Positions 1-8,642 of a stretch of DNA of 64,000 nt are shown in pieces. Where the stretch lies: positions 1,364,001 through 1,428,000 of the forward strand of contig NZ_CP018911.1 of the NCBI RefSeq assembly GCF_004000605.1, in the 5' to 3' direction. This DNA is from Glycocaulis alkaliphilus (GTDB lineage: Bacteria; Pseudomonadota; Alphaproteobacteria; Caulobacterales; Maricaulaceae). The translations under genes were made by a program, and so were the position numbers. The notes under the pieces were generated by a model. That model ran no database searches, had not been told where the DNA came from, and was given only the letters and a program-made list of their open reading frames with translations. Positions within the stretch are counted from its first letter, which is position 1. The number at the start of each line of letters is the position of its first letter.

Positions 1-514
1 CACCTCCTATCCCGCCCTGACGGCGGCTTATCTGAAAGAACGTGGCATCACGGCAGAAATCGTGGAGATGGGCGGCTCTGTCGAGGTCGCCCCGCGCATG
101 AAAATCGCCGACGCGATCTGCGATCTGGTCTCCACCGGCGCGACGCTGGAAGCCAATGGCCTCGCCGCGTTCGAGACCGTGCTGGAGAGCGAGGCGGTGC
201 TGATCGCCAACCGCGAAGCGCTCAATGGCGCGGCGGCGACGCTGGACCTGCTGGTGGAGCGCTTCAAGGGCGTGATCGCCTCGCGCCAGACCAAATACAT
301 CCTCCTGAACGCCCCCAAGGACCGGCTGGACGAGATACGCGCCGTGCTGCCGGGCGCCGATGCGCCAACGGTAGCCCCCGTGGTGGGCCGCGATGATGTG
401 GTCGCCATCCATGCGGTGTGTACGGAGGAAGTGTTCTGGTCGACGCTGGAGCAGATCAAGGCCGCGGGCGGGCGCTCCATCCTCGTCCTGCCGATCGAAA
501 AGATGATGGCCTGA
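1..514 (+). CDS. hisG: ATP phosphoribosyltransferase, long form (5' truncated)
   Basis: First enzyme of histidine biosynthesis, joining ATP and PRPP to give phosphoribosyl-ATP. The window cuts off the N-terminal part; the reading frame is open from base 2 and 170 residues remain. The visible part contains the PRPP-binding stretch ending in VSTGATLEANGL (visible residues 43-54), followed by a C-terminal ACT-like regulatory domain from about visible residue 97 (KYILLNAPKDRLDEI). That domain marks the long, self-regulated, histidine-inhibited form, not the short HisG that depends on HisZ. The stop codon overlaps the hisD start (TGATG), so translation is probably coupled. The long form is unexpected for an alphaproteobacterium. 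Confidence 0.95.
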   Translation, partial: TSYPALTAAYLKERGITAEIVEMGGSVEVAPRMKIADAICDLVSTGATLEANGLAAFETVLESEAVLIANREALNGAAATLDLLVERFKGVIASRQTKYILLNAPKDRLDEIRAVLPGADAPTVAPVVGRDDVVAIHAVCTEEVFWSTLEQIKAAGGRSILVLPIEKMMA

Positions 515-1827
515 TGACCCTTCTCAGCCGATATGTCTGGGCGGAGTTGTCGCCTGAGGAACGCGCGGCCCTGATGGCCCGGCCGAGCGATAGCTCGGAT
601 GCGTTTGCGGTGGCCGCGAAAATCCTCTCCGAGGTGCGCGCCGAGGGCGAAACCGCCGTGCGCCGCTATGCGCAAGAACTCGATGGCCATGCGCCTGCAG
701 ACTTCCGTGTGCCGGTGAGCGATCTCAAAGCCGCGGCGGACGCGCTGGACCCGGAGGACGCAAAAGCCATCCTCGCCGCTGCCGATGCCGTGCGCCGTTA
801 TCACGAGTGCCAAGGATATAAATCCTATTGCCTCGAAACATGGCCCGGCGGCGTGGCGGAGCGGCGCGTCACGCCGCTGGAGGTGGCAGGCCTCTACGTG
901 CCTGCGGGCACCGCGCCTCTGGTCTCAACGCTGCTCATGCTCGCCATCCCGGCGCAGATCGCTCGCGTCAGCCGCATCGCTGTCCTCACCCCGCCCGTCG
1001 GGAAGGCCGGGCCGGACCGCACCATTCTGGGCGCGGCGGGCCTGCTTGGCCTTGATGAGGTGTACGCGCTTGGGGGCGCGCACGGGGTTGCCGCGCTGGG
1101 CCTCGGCGTTGCGGGACTTCCCCGCGCTGACCGCATTTTCGGGCCCGGCAATGCCTATGTCGCGGCCGCCAAGGCGCTGCTCGCGCAGACGCCCGGCGGC
1201 GCGGCGGCGGACCTTCCCGCTGGCCCTTCCGAGGTCATCATCATCGCCGATGACAGCGCGGACCCGGACTTTGTCGCCCTCGATCTGCTCGCCCAGGCAG
1301 AGCATGACCGCCTCGCTCAAGTTCTGCTCATCGCTTTCTCCGAAGGATTCATCGACCTGGTGGAAAGCGCTCTCAAAGCCCGCCTTGAGGGACTTCCCAG
1401 GCGTGACATCGCGCTTGCGGCGCTTTCCGCGTCCAAGGCATTCCTCGTAAGGAACGAAGCGGAAGCGGTGGCTGCGGCGAATGCCTATGCGGGCGAGCAC
1501 CTCATCATCCAGACAGCCGATCCGGAAGCGCTCTGCGGTGAGATCCGCCATGCCGGGTCCATATTCCTTGGTCCATGGACGCCCGAAGCCGCTGGCGACT
1601 ACGCCGCGGGCCCCAACCATTCGCTGCCCACTGCCGGGGCCGCCCGCGCCTATGGCGGGGTCAGTGTCGAGATGTTCCAGAAGACGACCAGCGTTCTGCG
1701 TTTCGAGGCCAGAGGCGCAGCCGCCATCGCGCCCACGGTCGAGCGGCTCGCCGCCCTTGAAGGGCTCGATGCGCACCGGCTCGCCATGGCCGTGCGCCGG
1801 GAAAAGGCGCAAGAGGAGATGATCTGA
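514..1827 (+). CDS. hisD: Histidinol dehydrogenase
   Basis: Oxidises L-histidinol to L-histidine in two NAD-dependent steps, the last steps of the pathway. 437 residues, the usual length. Family motifs are complete: FGPGNAYVAAAK (209-220), AGPSEVIIIAD (236-246), AQAEHD with the zinc ligands Gln261 and His264, the Glu328-His329 pair in AGEHL, zinc ligand Asp362 and the AGPNHSLPT motif (365-373). I chose ATG at 514 because it overlaps the hisG stop; the frame is open further upstream but only inside hisG. Second gene of the his operon, one base before hisB. Confidence 0.97.
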   Translation: MTLLSRYVWAELSPEERAALMARPSDSSDAFAVAAKILSEVRAEGETAVRRYAQELDGHAPADFRVPVSDLKAAADALDPEDAKAILAAADAVRRYHECQGYKSYCLETWPGGVAERRVTPLEVAGLYVPAGTAPLVSTLLMLAIPAQIARVSRIAVLTPPVGKAGPDRTILGAAGLLGLDEVYALGGAHGVAALGLGVAGLPRADRIFGPGNAYVAAAKALLAQTPGGAAADLPAGPSEVIIIADDSADPDFVALDLLAQAEHDRLAQVLLIAFSEGFIDLVESALKARLEGLPRRDIALAALSASKAFLVRNEAEAVAAANAYAGEHLIIQTADPEALCGEIRHAGSIFLGPWTPEAAGDYAAGPNHSLPTAGAARAYGGVSVEMFQKTTSVLRFEARGAAAIAPTVERLAALEGLDAHRLAMAVRREKAQEEMI

Positions 1828-1828
1828 C

Positions 1829-3037
1829 ATGAGCGCCATTATAGACCTCTCCCGAGGGGCGGGGATAAGGGCAGAACTATCCCGCAAGGCGCTGCTCGCC
1901 CGGCTGTCGGATATTCTGGGGTGCGACCCTGAAGCGCTCGTCCTCGCTGCGAACGCCGAGGCGGCGCAGCAAGCGCTCGAAGGTGTGGATACATCCTTCG
2001 ACACCAGCCGTTTGGCTGAGGGTCTCGCGGCGCTGGAAAGCCCGTCGAAAGAAGGCGTTACGCTCTACCGGCTGGGCCGCGAGATCAGCGATTACGTGGT
2101 GATAGATACGCGAAATCCGGCGCTGGCGGCGGAACTCACCGATAAATCGGCCCTGCCATACCCTTATCTGGCCCCTGACATAGTACCGCGCCTCACGCCG
2201 GCCGCCATTGCATCGGCGAAAGCTGAATGGGATCAGTATGTTTCGCTGATGCTGTCATGTGCTGCGCGAATGGGTGAACTGACGGGCGCGGTGGTGGATA
2301 GAGAGGGGGATAAACTCACCCTTTCCAGCCCCGATAAGGGCGCTCTGGCGCAGCGCCTCGCCGCTTTGGGGCTGAAACTGGAGGAGACGGGCGAGGGCTT
2401 CACCGCCTGGGTGCTGACCCTTGCCGAAGCCAAGGCTCTGGCCGCCTATCTGGGTGGTCTCAAAGCCCCGCGCACGGCCTCGATCCGGCGCACCACGAAA
2501 GAGACCGACATCGCGCTCTATATCGATCTCGACGGAGAGGGCGGGCGGTTTGAAACCGGCGTCCACTTCTTCGATCACATGCTGGAGCAGGTCTCCCGCC
2601 ATGGCGGCTTCCGTCTCGATGTGGTGTGCGAGGGCGATATCGAGGTCGATACCCACCACACGATCGAGGATGTGTGCCTGGCGCTGGGCGAGGCGATCCG
2701 CCTGGCGCTCGGCGACAAGGCCGGCATTGCCCGCTTCGGCTTTGCCCTGCCCATGGACGAGACGCGCGCAGGCGTGTGGATCGATCTTTCGGGCCGTCCT
2801 TACCTGCGTTTCGACGGCGAGATCCCCGGCGAGCGGGTGGGGGATTACCCGGTGGATATGTGCGCCCACGCTTTCCGCTCGATCTCGGAGACCCTGAAAG
2901 CGGCCATCCATGTCGAGGTGAGCGGGGATAACCCCCACCACATGATCGAGGCCTGTTACAAGGCGTTTGGCCGCGCGCTGCGCCAGGCCATCCGGATTGA
3001 GGGCGCCTCTATCCCCTCCACGAAGGGGGTATTGTGA
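1829..3037 (+). CDS. hisB: Imidazoleglycerol-phosphate dehydratase with an N-terminal degenerate HisC-like domain
   Basis: Residues about 215-402 are a complete imidazoleglycerol-phosphate dehydratase: FFDHML (247-252), DTHHTIED (274-281), the AHAFRSISE motif and the final HHMIEACYKAFGRAL, carrying the metal-binding histidines. The first roughly 212 residues are not the HAD phosphatase found in enterobacterial HisNB. They resemble pieces of histidinol-phosphate aminotransferase: LLARLSDILGCDPEALVL (22-39) lies where HisC has its conserved LGVDPE..LGNGSDE segment, and LPYPYLAPDIV (109-119) plus the following helix and small domain resemble the C-terminal third of HisC. The lysine motif (SKAxGLAG), the DEAY motif and the RxTVGT arginine are all missing, so it cannot be an active aminotransferase. 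The gene also occupies the slot of hisC in the enterobacterial order. Dehydratase is certain; the HisC origin is inferred by eye. Confidence 0.9.
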   Translation: MSAIIDLSRGAGIRAELSRKALLARLSDILGCDPEALVLAANAEAAQQALEGVDTSFDTSRLAEGLAALESPSKEGVTLYRLGREISDYVVIDTRNPALAAELTDKSALPYPYLAPDIVPRLTPAAIASAKAEWDQYVSLMLSCAARMGELTGAVVDREGDKLTLSSPDKGALAQRLAALGLKLEETGEGFTAWVLTLAEAKALAAYLGGLKAPRTASIRRTTKETDIALYIDLDGEGGRFETGVHFFDHMLEQVSRHGGFRLDVVCEGDIEVDTHHTIEDVCLALGEAIRLALGDKAGIARFGFALPMDETRAGVWIDLSGRPYLRFDGEIPGERVGDYPVDMCAHAFRSISETLKAAIHVEVSGDNPHHMIEACYKAFGRALRQAIRIEGASIPSTKGVL

Positions 3038-3110
3038 TGGGGGCCACCGCTTTTCTATCCCGCGTTTCACCGGCGTTTGCCGGGAAAACACTGCGGAGAA
3101 ATACCCAAGC

Positions 3111-3224
3111 TTCGTCATTCCGGAAACGCCGTCAGGCGTTATCCGGAACCCAGCCATCTTTTTGTAAAGACTGGGTTCCGGGTCTCCCCCGGATCAAGTC
3201 CGGGCTCGCCCGGAATGACGAGGG
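3111..3224. repeat. Palindromic intergenic repeat, family 1, copy 1 (between hisB and hisH)
   Basis: Imperfect palindrome of about 114 bases. The outer arms are TCGTCATTCCGG and CCGGAATGACGA; the inner arms are CCGGAACCCAG and CTGGGTTCCGG around a short loop. A second copy with the same arms lies at 12458-12560. It fills most of the 208-base gap between hisB and hisH, the only large gap in an otherwise overlapping operon. It has no coding capacity. Transcribed, it would fold into a long hairpin inside the his mRNA. Confidence 0.85.
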
Positions 3225-3245
3225 TGGGGTAGTTGGAATAATACA

Positions 3246-3854
3246 ATGACCCTCGCCCTTATCGATACCTCGACCGCGAATATCGCCTCCGTGCGCTATG
3301 CCTTGAACCGGCTCGGCGTCGAACCTGTCCTCGCCGCGACACCGGGAGAGGCGGCGCGCGCGGACAAACTTATCCTGCCGGGTGTGGGCGCGGCTGGCCC
3401 CGCAATGCGTGCGCTGGAGCGCTCCGGCTGGGCCGATGCCCTGCGTAATGACACCCGCCCGCTGCTGGGCGTGTGCCTGGGTATGCAGCTTTTGTTCGGG
3501 GAAAGTGACGAGGATAGCGGCACACGTACTCCCGTTCCCCTGCTGGGGCTTATCCCCGGCCGGGTGGAGCGTCTGGCCCCATCTGATGCGGGTCCGTGGC
3601 CGCACATGGGCTGGAATACCCTCTCTTTCCCGCCCGGTTCAGACCCGCTTCTCACCGGGATAGAGGAGGGGGCGCATGTCTATTTTGTCCACGGGTTTTA
3701 CGTGCCCGAAGGCGCATCGACGCTGGCCACGACGGCTTACGGAACGCGGATAAGTGCGATGGTGCGCCATGGACACATTGCCGGCTGCCAGTTCCATCCC
3801 GAACGCTCCGGCGCTGTCGGCGCGCGTATATTGTCCAACTTTATCAAGGGTTAA
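3246..3854 (+). CDS. hisH: Imidazole glycerol phosphate synthase, glutaminase subunit
   Basis: Class I glutamine amidotransferase that supplies ammonia to HisF in the cyclase complex. 202 residues. The catalytic triad is visible: Cys77 in GVCLGMQLLF, and His184 and Glu186 in CQFHPERS; the oxyanion segment LPGVGAAG is at 44-51. It follows a 208-base gap filled by a palindromic repeat and has only a weak upstream GGAA as ribosome site, in contrast to the tightly coupled neighbours. It is followed by hisA after three bases. Confidence 0.97.
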   Translation: MTLALIDTSTANIASVRYALNRLGVEPVLAATPGEAARADKLILPGVGAAGPAMRALERSGWADALRNDTRPLLGVCLGMQLLFGESDEDSGTRTPVPLLGLIPGRVERLAPSDAGPWPHMGWNTLSFPPGSDPLLTGIEEGAHVYFVHGFYVPEGASTLATTAYGTRISAMVRHGHIAGCQFHPERSGAVGARILSNFIKG

Positions 3855-3857
3855 ACC

Positions 3858-4580
3858 GTGATACTTTATCCAGCCATAGATGTCCTCGAGGGGCGGGTAG
3901 TGCGCCTGGCAAAGGGGGATTTCGCCGCCGTTACCGACTATGGGGATGACCCCGCCGCGGTGGCTCGCAGCTATCTGAAAGCGGGGGCAGAATGGCTGCA
4001 CCTGGTGGATCTTTCCGGCGCGCGCGATGGCAAGAGGCGTCAATTATCCCTGGTCGAAAGCGTCGCCGCGACGGGCATCAAGGTGCAGACCGGCGGCGGC
4101 GTACGCACGGGCGAAGACATTGAATCGCTGCTGGATTCCGGTGCTTCGCGGGTGGTGATCGGCTCGCTGGCCGTCACCGATCCGGGAAAGGTTTCCGGCT
4201 GGCTTGTCCGCTACGGGGCGCAGGCGATTGCCGCCGCCTTCGATGTGCGCATGAAGGGGGATACGCCCATCCCGGTGGTCAAGGGCTGGACCGAGGAAGC
4301 GGGGATAACGCTGGGGGAGCTCCTGCAGGCCTATCAACGCCACGGCCTGCGCCACGCGCTGGCGACAGACACCGGCCGGGACGGCATGCTGGAGGGCATC
4401 AATATCCCGCTTTATCAGAGCCTTGTGGCCTCGCGGCCGGAGATCGCCTGGCAGGCTTCGGGCGGTGTCGCCACGCTGGACGACATCCGGCAGGCCAAGG
4501 CCCTCAAAATGGGCGGAGTAATCATTGGCCGCGCGCTCTTTGAGGGCCGCTTCACGCTGGAAGAGGCGCTGGCATGCTAG
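3858..4580 (+). CDS. hisA: Phosphoribosylformimino-5-aminoimidazole carboxamide ribotide isomerase
   Basis: TIM-barrel isomerase converting ProFAR to PRFAR. 240 residues. Catalytic Asp8 (PAIDVLEG) and Asp129 (AAFDVR) are in place, with the phosphate-binding loops QTGGGVR (77-83) and the C-terminal [12 protein letters not shown]. It starts with GTG at 3858, four bases after the hisH stop, preceded by AAGGG. It ends overlapping hisF by seven bases. Confidence 0.97.
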   Translation: MILYPAIDVLEGRVVRLAKGDFAAVTDYGDDPAAVARSYLKAGAEWLHLVDLSGARDGKRRQLSLVESVAATGIKVQTGGGVRTGEDIESLLDSGASRVVIGSLAVTDPGKVSGWLVRYGAQAIAAAFDVRMKGDTPIPVVKGWTEEAGITLGELLQAYQRHGLRHALATDTGRDGMLEGINIPLYQSLVASRPEIAWQASGGVATLDDIRQAKALKMGGVIIGRALFEGRFTLEEALAC

Positions 4581-5341
4581 CCCGGCGCATCATTCCCTGC
4601 CTTGATGTGCGCGATGGCAAGGTGGTCAAGGGCGTGCGCTTCAAAGACCATGAGGTGGTCGGCGATATTGTAGATCTGGCAAGGCTTTACGCCGAGCAGG
4701 GCGCTGACGAGCTGGTCTTCTATGACATCTCTGCCAGCCCGGAAGGGCGCGAGGTGGAGCCCCTCTGGGTGGCCCGTGTCGCGCAGGTGATCGACATACC
4801 GTTCTGCGTGGCGGGTGGCATCCGGTCAGTAGCGGCGGCCCGTGCGCGCCTGCATGCGGGAGCAGACAAAATATCCATCAACACCCCGGCCCTTGAAAAC
4901 CCCAATCTGATCAATGCACTGGCGGAAGAATTTGGCAGCCAGTGTGTGGTTGTCGGCATGGATAGCCGCAAAATTGGGGGGATAAACCGGCTCCACCAAT
5001 ACACCGGCGATCCGGACCGGACCCTGACCAGCGAGCGCGACACGCTGTCATGGATAAAAGAGGTGATAGAGCGCGGCGCAGGCGAGATCGTGCTGAACTG
5101 CATGGACCAGGACGGCGTGCGCCAAGGCTATGATATTGAACAGCTAATCGCCGCCCGTGAGGTGTGCTCGGTACCCCTGATCGCCTCGGGCGGGGCGGGC
5201 GCGATGGACCATTTCGCCGAAGTGTTCAAAAAGGCCAATGTTGACGGGGCGTTAGCGGCAAGCGTCTTCCACAAGGGCGTCATTTCCATCCCCGATCTGA
5301 AGATCTATCTCGCACAATCCGGCATCGAGGTGCGCCCATGA
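4574..5341 (+). CDS. hisF: Imidazole glycerol phosphate synthase, cyclase subunit
   Basis: TIM-barrel cyclase that joins HisH-derived ammonia to PRFAR, giving imidazole glycerol phosphate and AICAR. 255 residues. Catalytic Asp11 (PCLDVRDG) and Asp130 (VVVGMDSRK) are present, as is the phosphate-binding [11 protein letters not shown] loop. The start lies inside the end of hisA and the last four bases overlap hisIE, so the three genes are translationally linked. Confidence 0.97.
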   Translation: MLARRIIPCLDVRDGKVVKGVRFKDHEVVGDIVDLARLYAEQGADELVFYDISASPEGREVEPLWVARVAQVIDIPFCVAGGIRSVAAARARLHAGADKISINTPALENPNLINALAEEFGSQCVVVGMDSRKIGGINRLHQYTGDPDRTLTSERDTLSWIKEVIERGAGEIVLNCMDQDGVRQGYDIEQLIAAREVCSVPLIASGGAGAMDHFAEVFKKANVDGALAASVFHKGVISIPDLKIYLAQSGIEVRP

Positions 5342-5967
5342 GCGATGAACTCTCCCCGCTTTCTGCGGAGCAAATCGACTTTGAAAAGGGGGGCGGGCTG
5401 GTGCCTGCCATCGTCCAGCATGGCCTCACCGGCGAGGTGCTGATGCTGGGCTATATGAATGCGCAGGCGCTTGCCGCGACGCAGGAGAAGGGGCTCGTAA
5501 CCTTCTGGTCGCGCTCGAAAAACCGGCTCTGGACCAAGGGCGAGACGTCTGGCGATGTGCTGCGCCTGGCCGGCCTCGCCGTTGATTGTGACCGTGACGC
5601 GATACTGGTGCAGGCTTTGCCCGAAGGGCCGACCTGTCACATCGGCACGCGCTCCTGCTTTGGCGATTATCCCGGCCCGGCGCTGGCTTTCTTGAGCGAA
5701 CTATCCGCGATCGTGGATAGAAGGGCGGATAGTTCGCCGGAGGAAAGCTATACCGCCCGGCTATTGGCCAAGGGAATCAACAAGGTAGCGCAAAAAGTTG
5801 GAGAAGAGGGCGTCGAGACGGCATTGGCTGGCGTTTCAGAGGATAACTCCGCCCTCACCGGCGAAGCGGCGGACCTGATTTTCCACCTCATTGTCCTCCT
5901 GAAAGCGCGCGGACTATCCCTCATTGATGTCGCCGAAGAATTGAAGCGCCGCCACGCCAAGGCGTGA
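5338..5967 (+). CDS. hisI: Phosphoribosyl-AMP cyclohydrolase / phosphoribosyl-ATP pyrophosphatase fusion
   Basis: Bifunctional HisIE, steps 2 and 3 of the pathway. Residues 1-112 are the cyclohydrolase, with metal ligands in DCDRD (83-87) and cysteines 84, 100 and 107 in [14 protein letters not shown]. Residues about 117-209 are the MazG-like pyrophosphohydrolase, with KVGEEGVET as the acidic helix. The fused form and its place at the end of the operon match the enterobacterial and Bacteroidetes arrangement; many alphaproteobacteria have separate hisI and hisE. An 11-base inverted repeat lies at the DNA encoding the linker. Confidence 0.96.
   Translation: MSDELSPLSAEQIDFEKGGGLVPAIVQHGLTGEVLMLGYMNAQALAATQEKGLVTFWSRSKNRLWTKGETSGDVLRLAGLAVDCDRDAILVQALPEGPTCHIGTRSCFGDYPGPALAFLSELSAIVDRRADSSPEESYTARLLAKGINKVAQKVGEEGVETALAGVSEDNSALTGEAADLIFHLIVLLKARGLSLIDVAEELKRRHAKA
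5698..5735. repeat. 11-base perfect inverted repeat inside hisIE
   Basis: GAACTATCCGC at 5698-5708 is repeated inverted as GCGGATAGTTC at 5725-5735, with a 16-base spacer that itself contains GGATAG. It coincides with the linker between the HisI and HisE domains. Its role is unknown. It may be a trace of how the two domains were joined, or chance. Confidence 0.6.
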
Positions 5968-5992
5968 CAGCGCTTGTCTTTTCGTCCCTGAC

Positions 5993-8581
5993 CTATTGCG
6001 CGGTCCGCCAGGGATTGCGGAATGTATCCCCGAAGAAGACGGCATTTGTCAGTACACGTGCGGAGCCGCGGAAATAGGCGCGGTAATAGGGATTGTCGGC
6101 AAACAGGATCACCGCCCCGCGTCCGCGCCGCTCTGCATAAACGGCGCCAAGTCCTTGTAATGCATTGATGTTTGCCTCTGACGCATAGCCGGACAGCAAC
6201 CCGTCACGGCTGTAACGCACTGGAATCGCAAAGGGATTCGTCCCGATCGCGAAGGCCTGCGTGCTCTCGCGCTGCACCGGCAGACGGTTTGAAGTGAGGC
6301 CGTAGAGAAGCGGGTGGGAGAGATCCACATCCGTGCCGAAGATAGCGCCGGAGATGCGCTCCTCGGTGTCCCAGCGTGATATGGTGGCATAGGCGAGGGG
6401 ATTGCCGCCGCCATTGTCCCCGTTTCGTTCGGCCCAGCTGGCGCTGGTCAGCTCGTTGCGGATCGCATAGCTGGCGCCGCCCTGAATACCGATCAGCACA
6501 CCGCCGGCACGCGTCCAGTCGCCGAGCCTTTTGGCGTCAGCCTCGCCCAGCCCGCCATAGCCGCCATTGGCCAGGATGATATGCGTGTAACGGCTGAGGT
6601 TGGCCCGGCCGAACTCGCTAATATCAATCATGGAAACCGGCATGTTCAGTTCGTGGTCGAACAGGTGCCAGATCTCGCCGGTTGCGTTCACATCCTGCCC
6701 GCGCCCCGTCAGCAGCAATATTTCCGGACGGCGCACATTGCTGGTGGCAAAGCCGCCCAGATCAGAACCCTGACGCGTCGCGCCGCTGGTCGCCGCGATG
6801 ACGCGCACACCGTCCGCCGCTGTCCTCTGGACAAGGGCGTGGACAGTTTCGGGATCGACATCTTGCTGACGCACCTGAATGACGACCGAACCAGGGGGGA
6901 CAGAGACCTCTCCATCCGCCGTGGTTACGCTGATGGCATCAGGCACCATGCGGGCGCGGATGCCGGCATCGAGGAAGCGATAGAGCGCACGCGGCGCATA
7001 AAAGTTAGTCCAGTCAATGACATAGGCATAATCGGTACGGGCAGGGGCCGGAACGGCCCGGTCAGCTGGCGTGACGCGTTCACCGGCCAGGTTTGGCGCG
7101 AAGATGCCGGGGCGAACTGCAGCAAAATCAAGGCCATAGGCCAGAGGCTGCGTCCATCCGGAGACATCGTAGAACTCGGTCATGTCGTCAATGATGCGGG
7201 TCTCGAAAAGGGCCTCGACCACGCGGAACTCGCGCTGGCGCACAAGGACTACATAACTGTTTGCCGGGTCGAAATCTGTATTTCCCAGCCTTGTGCGCTG
7301 TCTGAGCCGGTGAATCTCGATGCCATGAACGTCCAACATATCGATGAAATCATTCAGTCTTCCGGAATCGGCGGAGCTGAAGACATAGGCCAGATTGGGT
7401 GCGGCGTTCGCCAGCTGCGCGCTCTCGCGGTAGAAATCGCGCTGGAAGGACAGAAGCTGCTCCCGATTGGCCAGACCGGCCCGGACCAGCGCCAGCCCCA
7501 CGCGGGCCTGCTGACCTATCTTGTCATCATAACGCAATGTTCCAAAATCGGTTTCCTGAACGATGCCGCGCACCGAGCTCTGCTCGAACAGGTAGGGCAC
7601 CGAGCCGACAAGGCCGGGATAGCTGGAGCCATAGCCGAGATAGAAATCGTCGAAAAGCTCCTCGCTGACATAGAGCGCGCCTTCACCGTCGAGCTGTTCG
7701 GTCAGAAAGCTGTTCATGCGCTGGTTAAGTGCAAGCCCGTCTGCTGACAGCAAAGGGTGCAGGCCGTCTGGCGGCCCCGGAGAGAAGAAGTAGGTTGTGT
7801 TCTGCCCCATCTCGTGGAAATCAGCCGCAATATTGGGCATCCATTCACGCGTCGCGCGCACCAGCGCCACCGCTTCGGGCTGGGTCACGGGCAGCCATTG
7901 GCGGTTCAGGTCAAACCAGTAATGGTTCGTCCGCCCCCATGGCCATTCATTGAAATGCTCGCGGTGCTGCGGGTCTGCCACCGGCACCCGCGCGCGGTGC
8001 ATATTGGTCCAGCTGGCGAAGCGCTCCGTGCCGTCCGGGTTGATCGGACCGATCAGGTGGATGACCGAACGGTCAAGCATATCAGTGACTTCCGCGCCCT
8101 GACCGGCGGCCAGAAAATACAGGAGCGGCATGATCGCGTCATAGCTGGACGGCTCTGAGCCATGCACGCCATGAGTGAACTGGATCACGACCGGGTGGTC
8201 TGCCGGGATCGCGCTTGTATTGCCGGCCGCGGAAATGGCGTGCTGCGCCTCGCGGATCTCGTCCAGCCGCGCATGGTTTTCCGGCGCGGTGATGGTCACG
8301 CGCATGATCCGGCGGCCGAAATGGGAACGCCCGACACTGTCAATCGTTACCCGGTCGGAGGCGGCGGCAACCGCCTGCATATAGGCTGCGATCATGTCGG
8401 GTGTGTAGATGATTTCGCCGACGGCAAAGCCGGTTACAGCCTCTGGCAGGGGAATCGCAGGATCGTACTCGACATCCTGAGCGATCAGCTCAGTTAAAGG
8501 CTTGGGCTCATAGGCATTCGCCGCCGAAAGCCCTACACACGCGCCCAGCAAACCCACCAGCACGAACCGGCAAAACATCAT
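5993..8581 (-). CDS. Secreted M14-family zinc carboxypeptidase
   Basis: Large (862-residue) M14 metallocarboxypeptidase-like protein. I start it at the ATG at 8581 (a second ATG at 8578) because this gives a clean signal peptide, MMFCRFVLVGLLGACVGL, cut near residue 23; the frame stays open 34 codons upstream without one. Zinc ligands are visible as HGSE (His140, Glu143) and His256 in ADFHEMGQ. The C-terminal 220 or so residues carry an additional alpha/beta domain of the class I amidotransferase-like fold (HIILANGGYGGLG, GVLIGIQGG), typical of this long M14 subgroup. It lies head to head with a TonB-dependent receptor, suggesting periplasmic trimming of peptides that the receptor imports. 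Confidence 0.85.
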   Translation of the reverse strand: MMFCRFVLVGLLGACVGLSAANAYEPKPLTELIAQDVEYDPAIPLPEAVTGFAVGEIIYTPDMIAAYMQAVAAASDRVTIDSVGRSHFGRRIMRVTITAPENHARLDEIREAQHAISAAGNTSAIPADHPVVIQFTHGVHGSEPSSYDAIMPLLYFLAAGQGAEVTDMLDRSVIHLIGPINPDGTERFASWTNMHRARVPVADPQHREHFNEWPWGRTNHYWFDLNRQWLPVTQPEAVALVRATREWMPNIAADFHEMGQNTTYFFSPGPPDGLHPLLSADGLALNQRMNSFLTEQLDGEGALYVSEELFDDFYLGYGSSYPGLVGSVPYLFEQSSVRGIVQETDFGTLRYDDKIGQQARVGLALVRAGLANREQLLSFQRDFYRESAQLANAAPNLAYVFSSADSGRLNDFIDMLDVHGIEIHRLRQRTRLGNTDFDPANSYVVLVRQREFRVVEALFETRIIDDMTEFYDVSGWTQPLAYGLDFAAVRPGIFAPNLAGERVTPADRAVPAPARTDYAYVIDWTNFYAPRALYRFLDAGIRARMVPDAISVTTADGEVSVPPGSVVIQVRQQDVDPETVHALVQRTAADGVRVIAATSGATRQGSDLGGFATSNVRRPEILLLTGRGQDVNATGEIWHLFDHELNMPVSMIDISEFGRANLSRYTHIILANGGYGGLGEADAKRLGDWTRAGGVLIGIQGGASYAIRNELTSASWAERNGDNGGGNPLAYATISRWDTEERISGAIFGTDVDLSHPLLYGLTSNRLPVQRESTQAFAIGTNPFAIPVRYSRDGLLSGYASEANINALQGLGAVYAERRGRGAVILFADNPYYRAYFRGSARVLTNAVFFGDTFRNPWRTAQ

Positions 8582-8642
8582 GGCATCAACCCCCGCAAGA
8601 AACGCCGTAACCCTAGGCGGGCAAGGCCTTGCGTCAAGCGCG

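Noticed and set aside
6581-7747. 388-codon plus-strand open frame
   Set aside because: Antisense to the M14 peptidase gene, low-complexity translation, no start signal.
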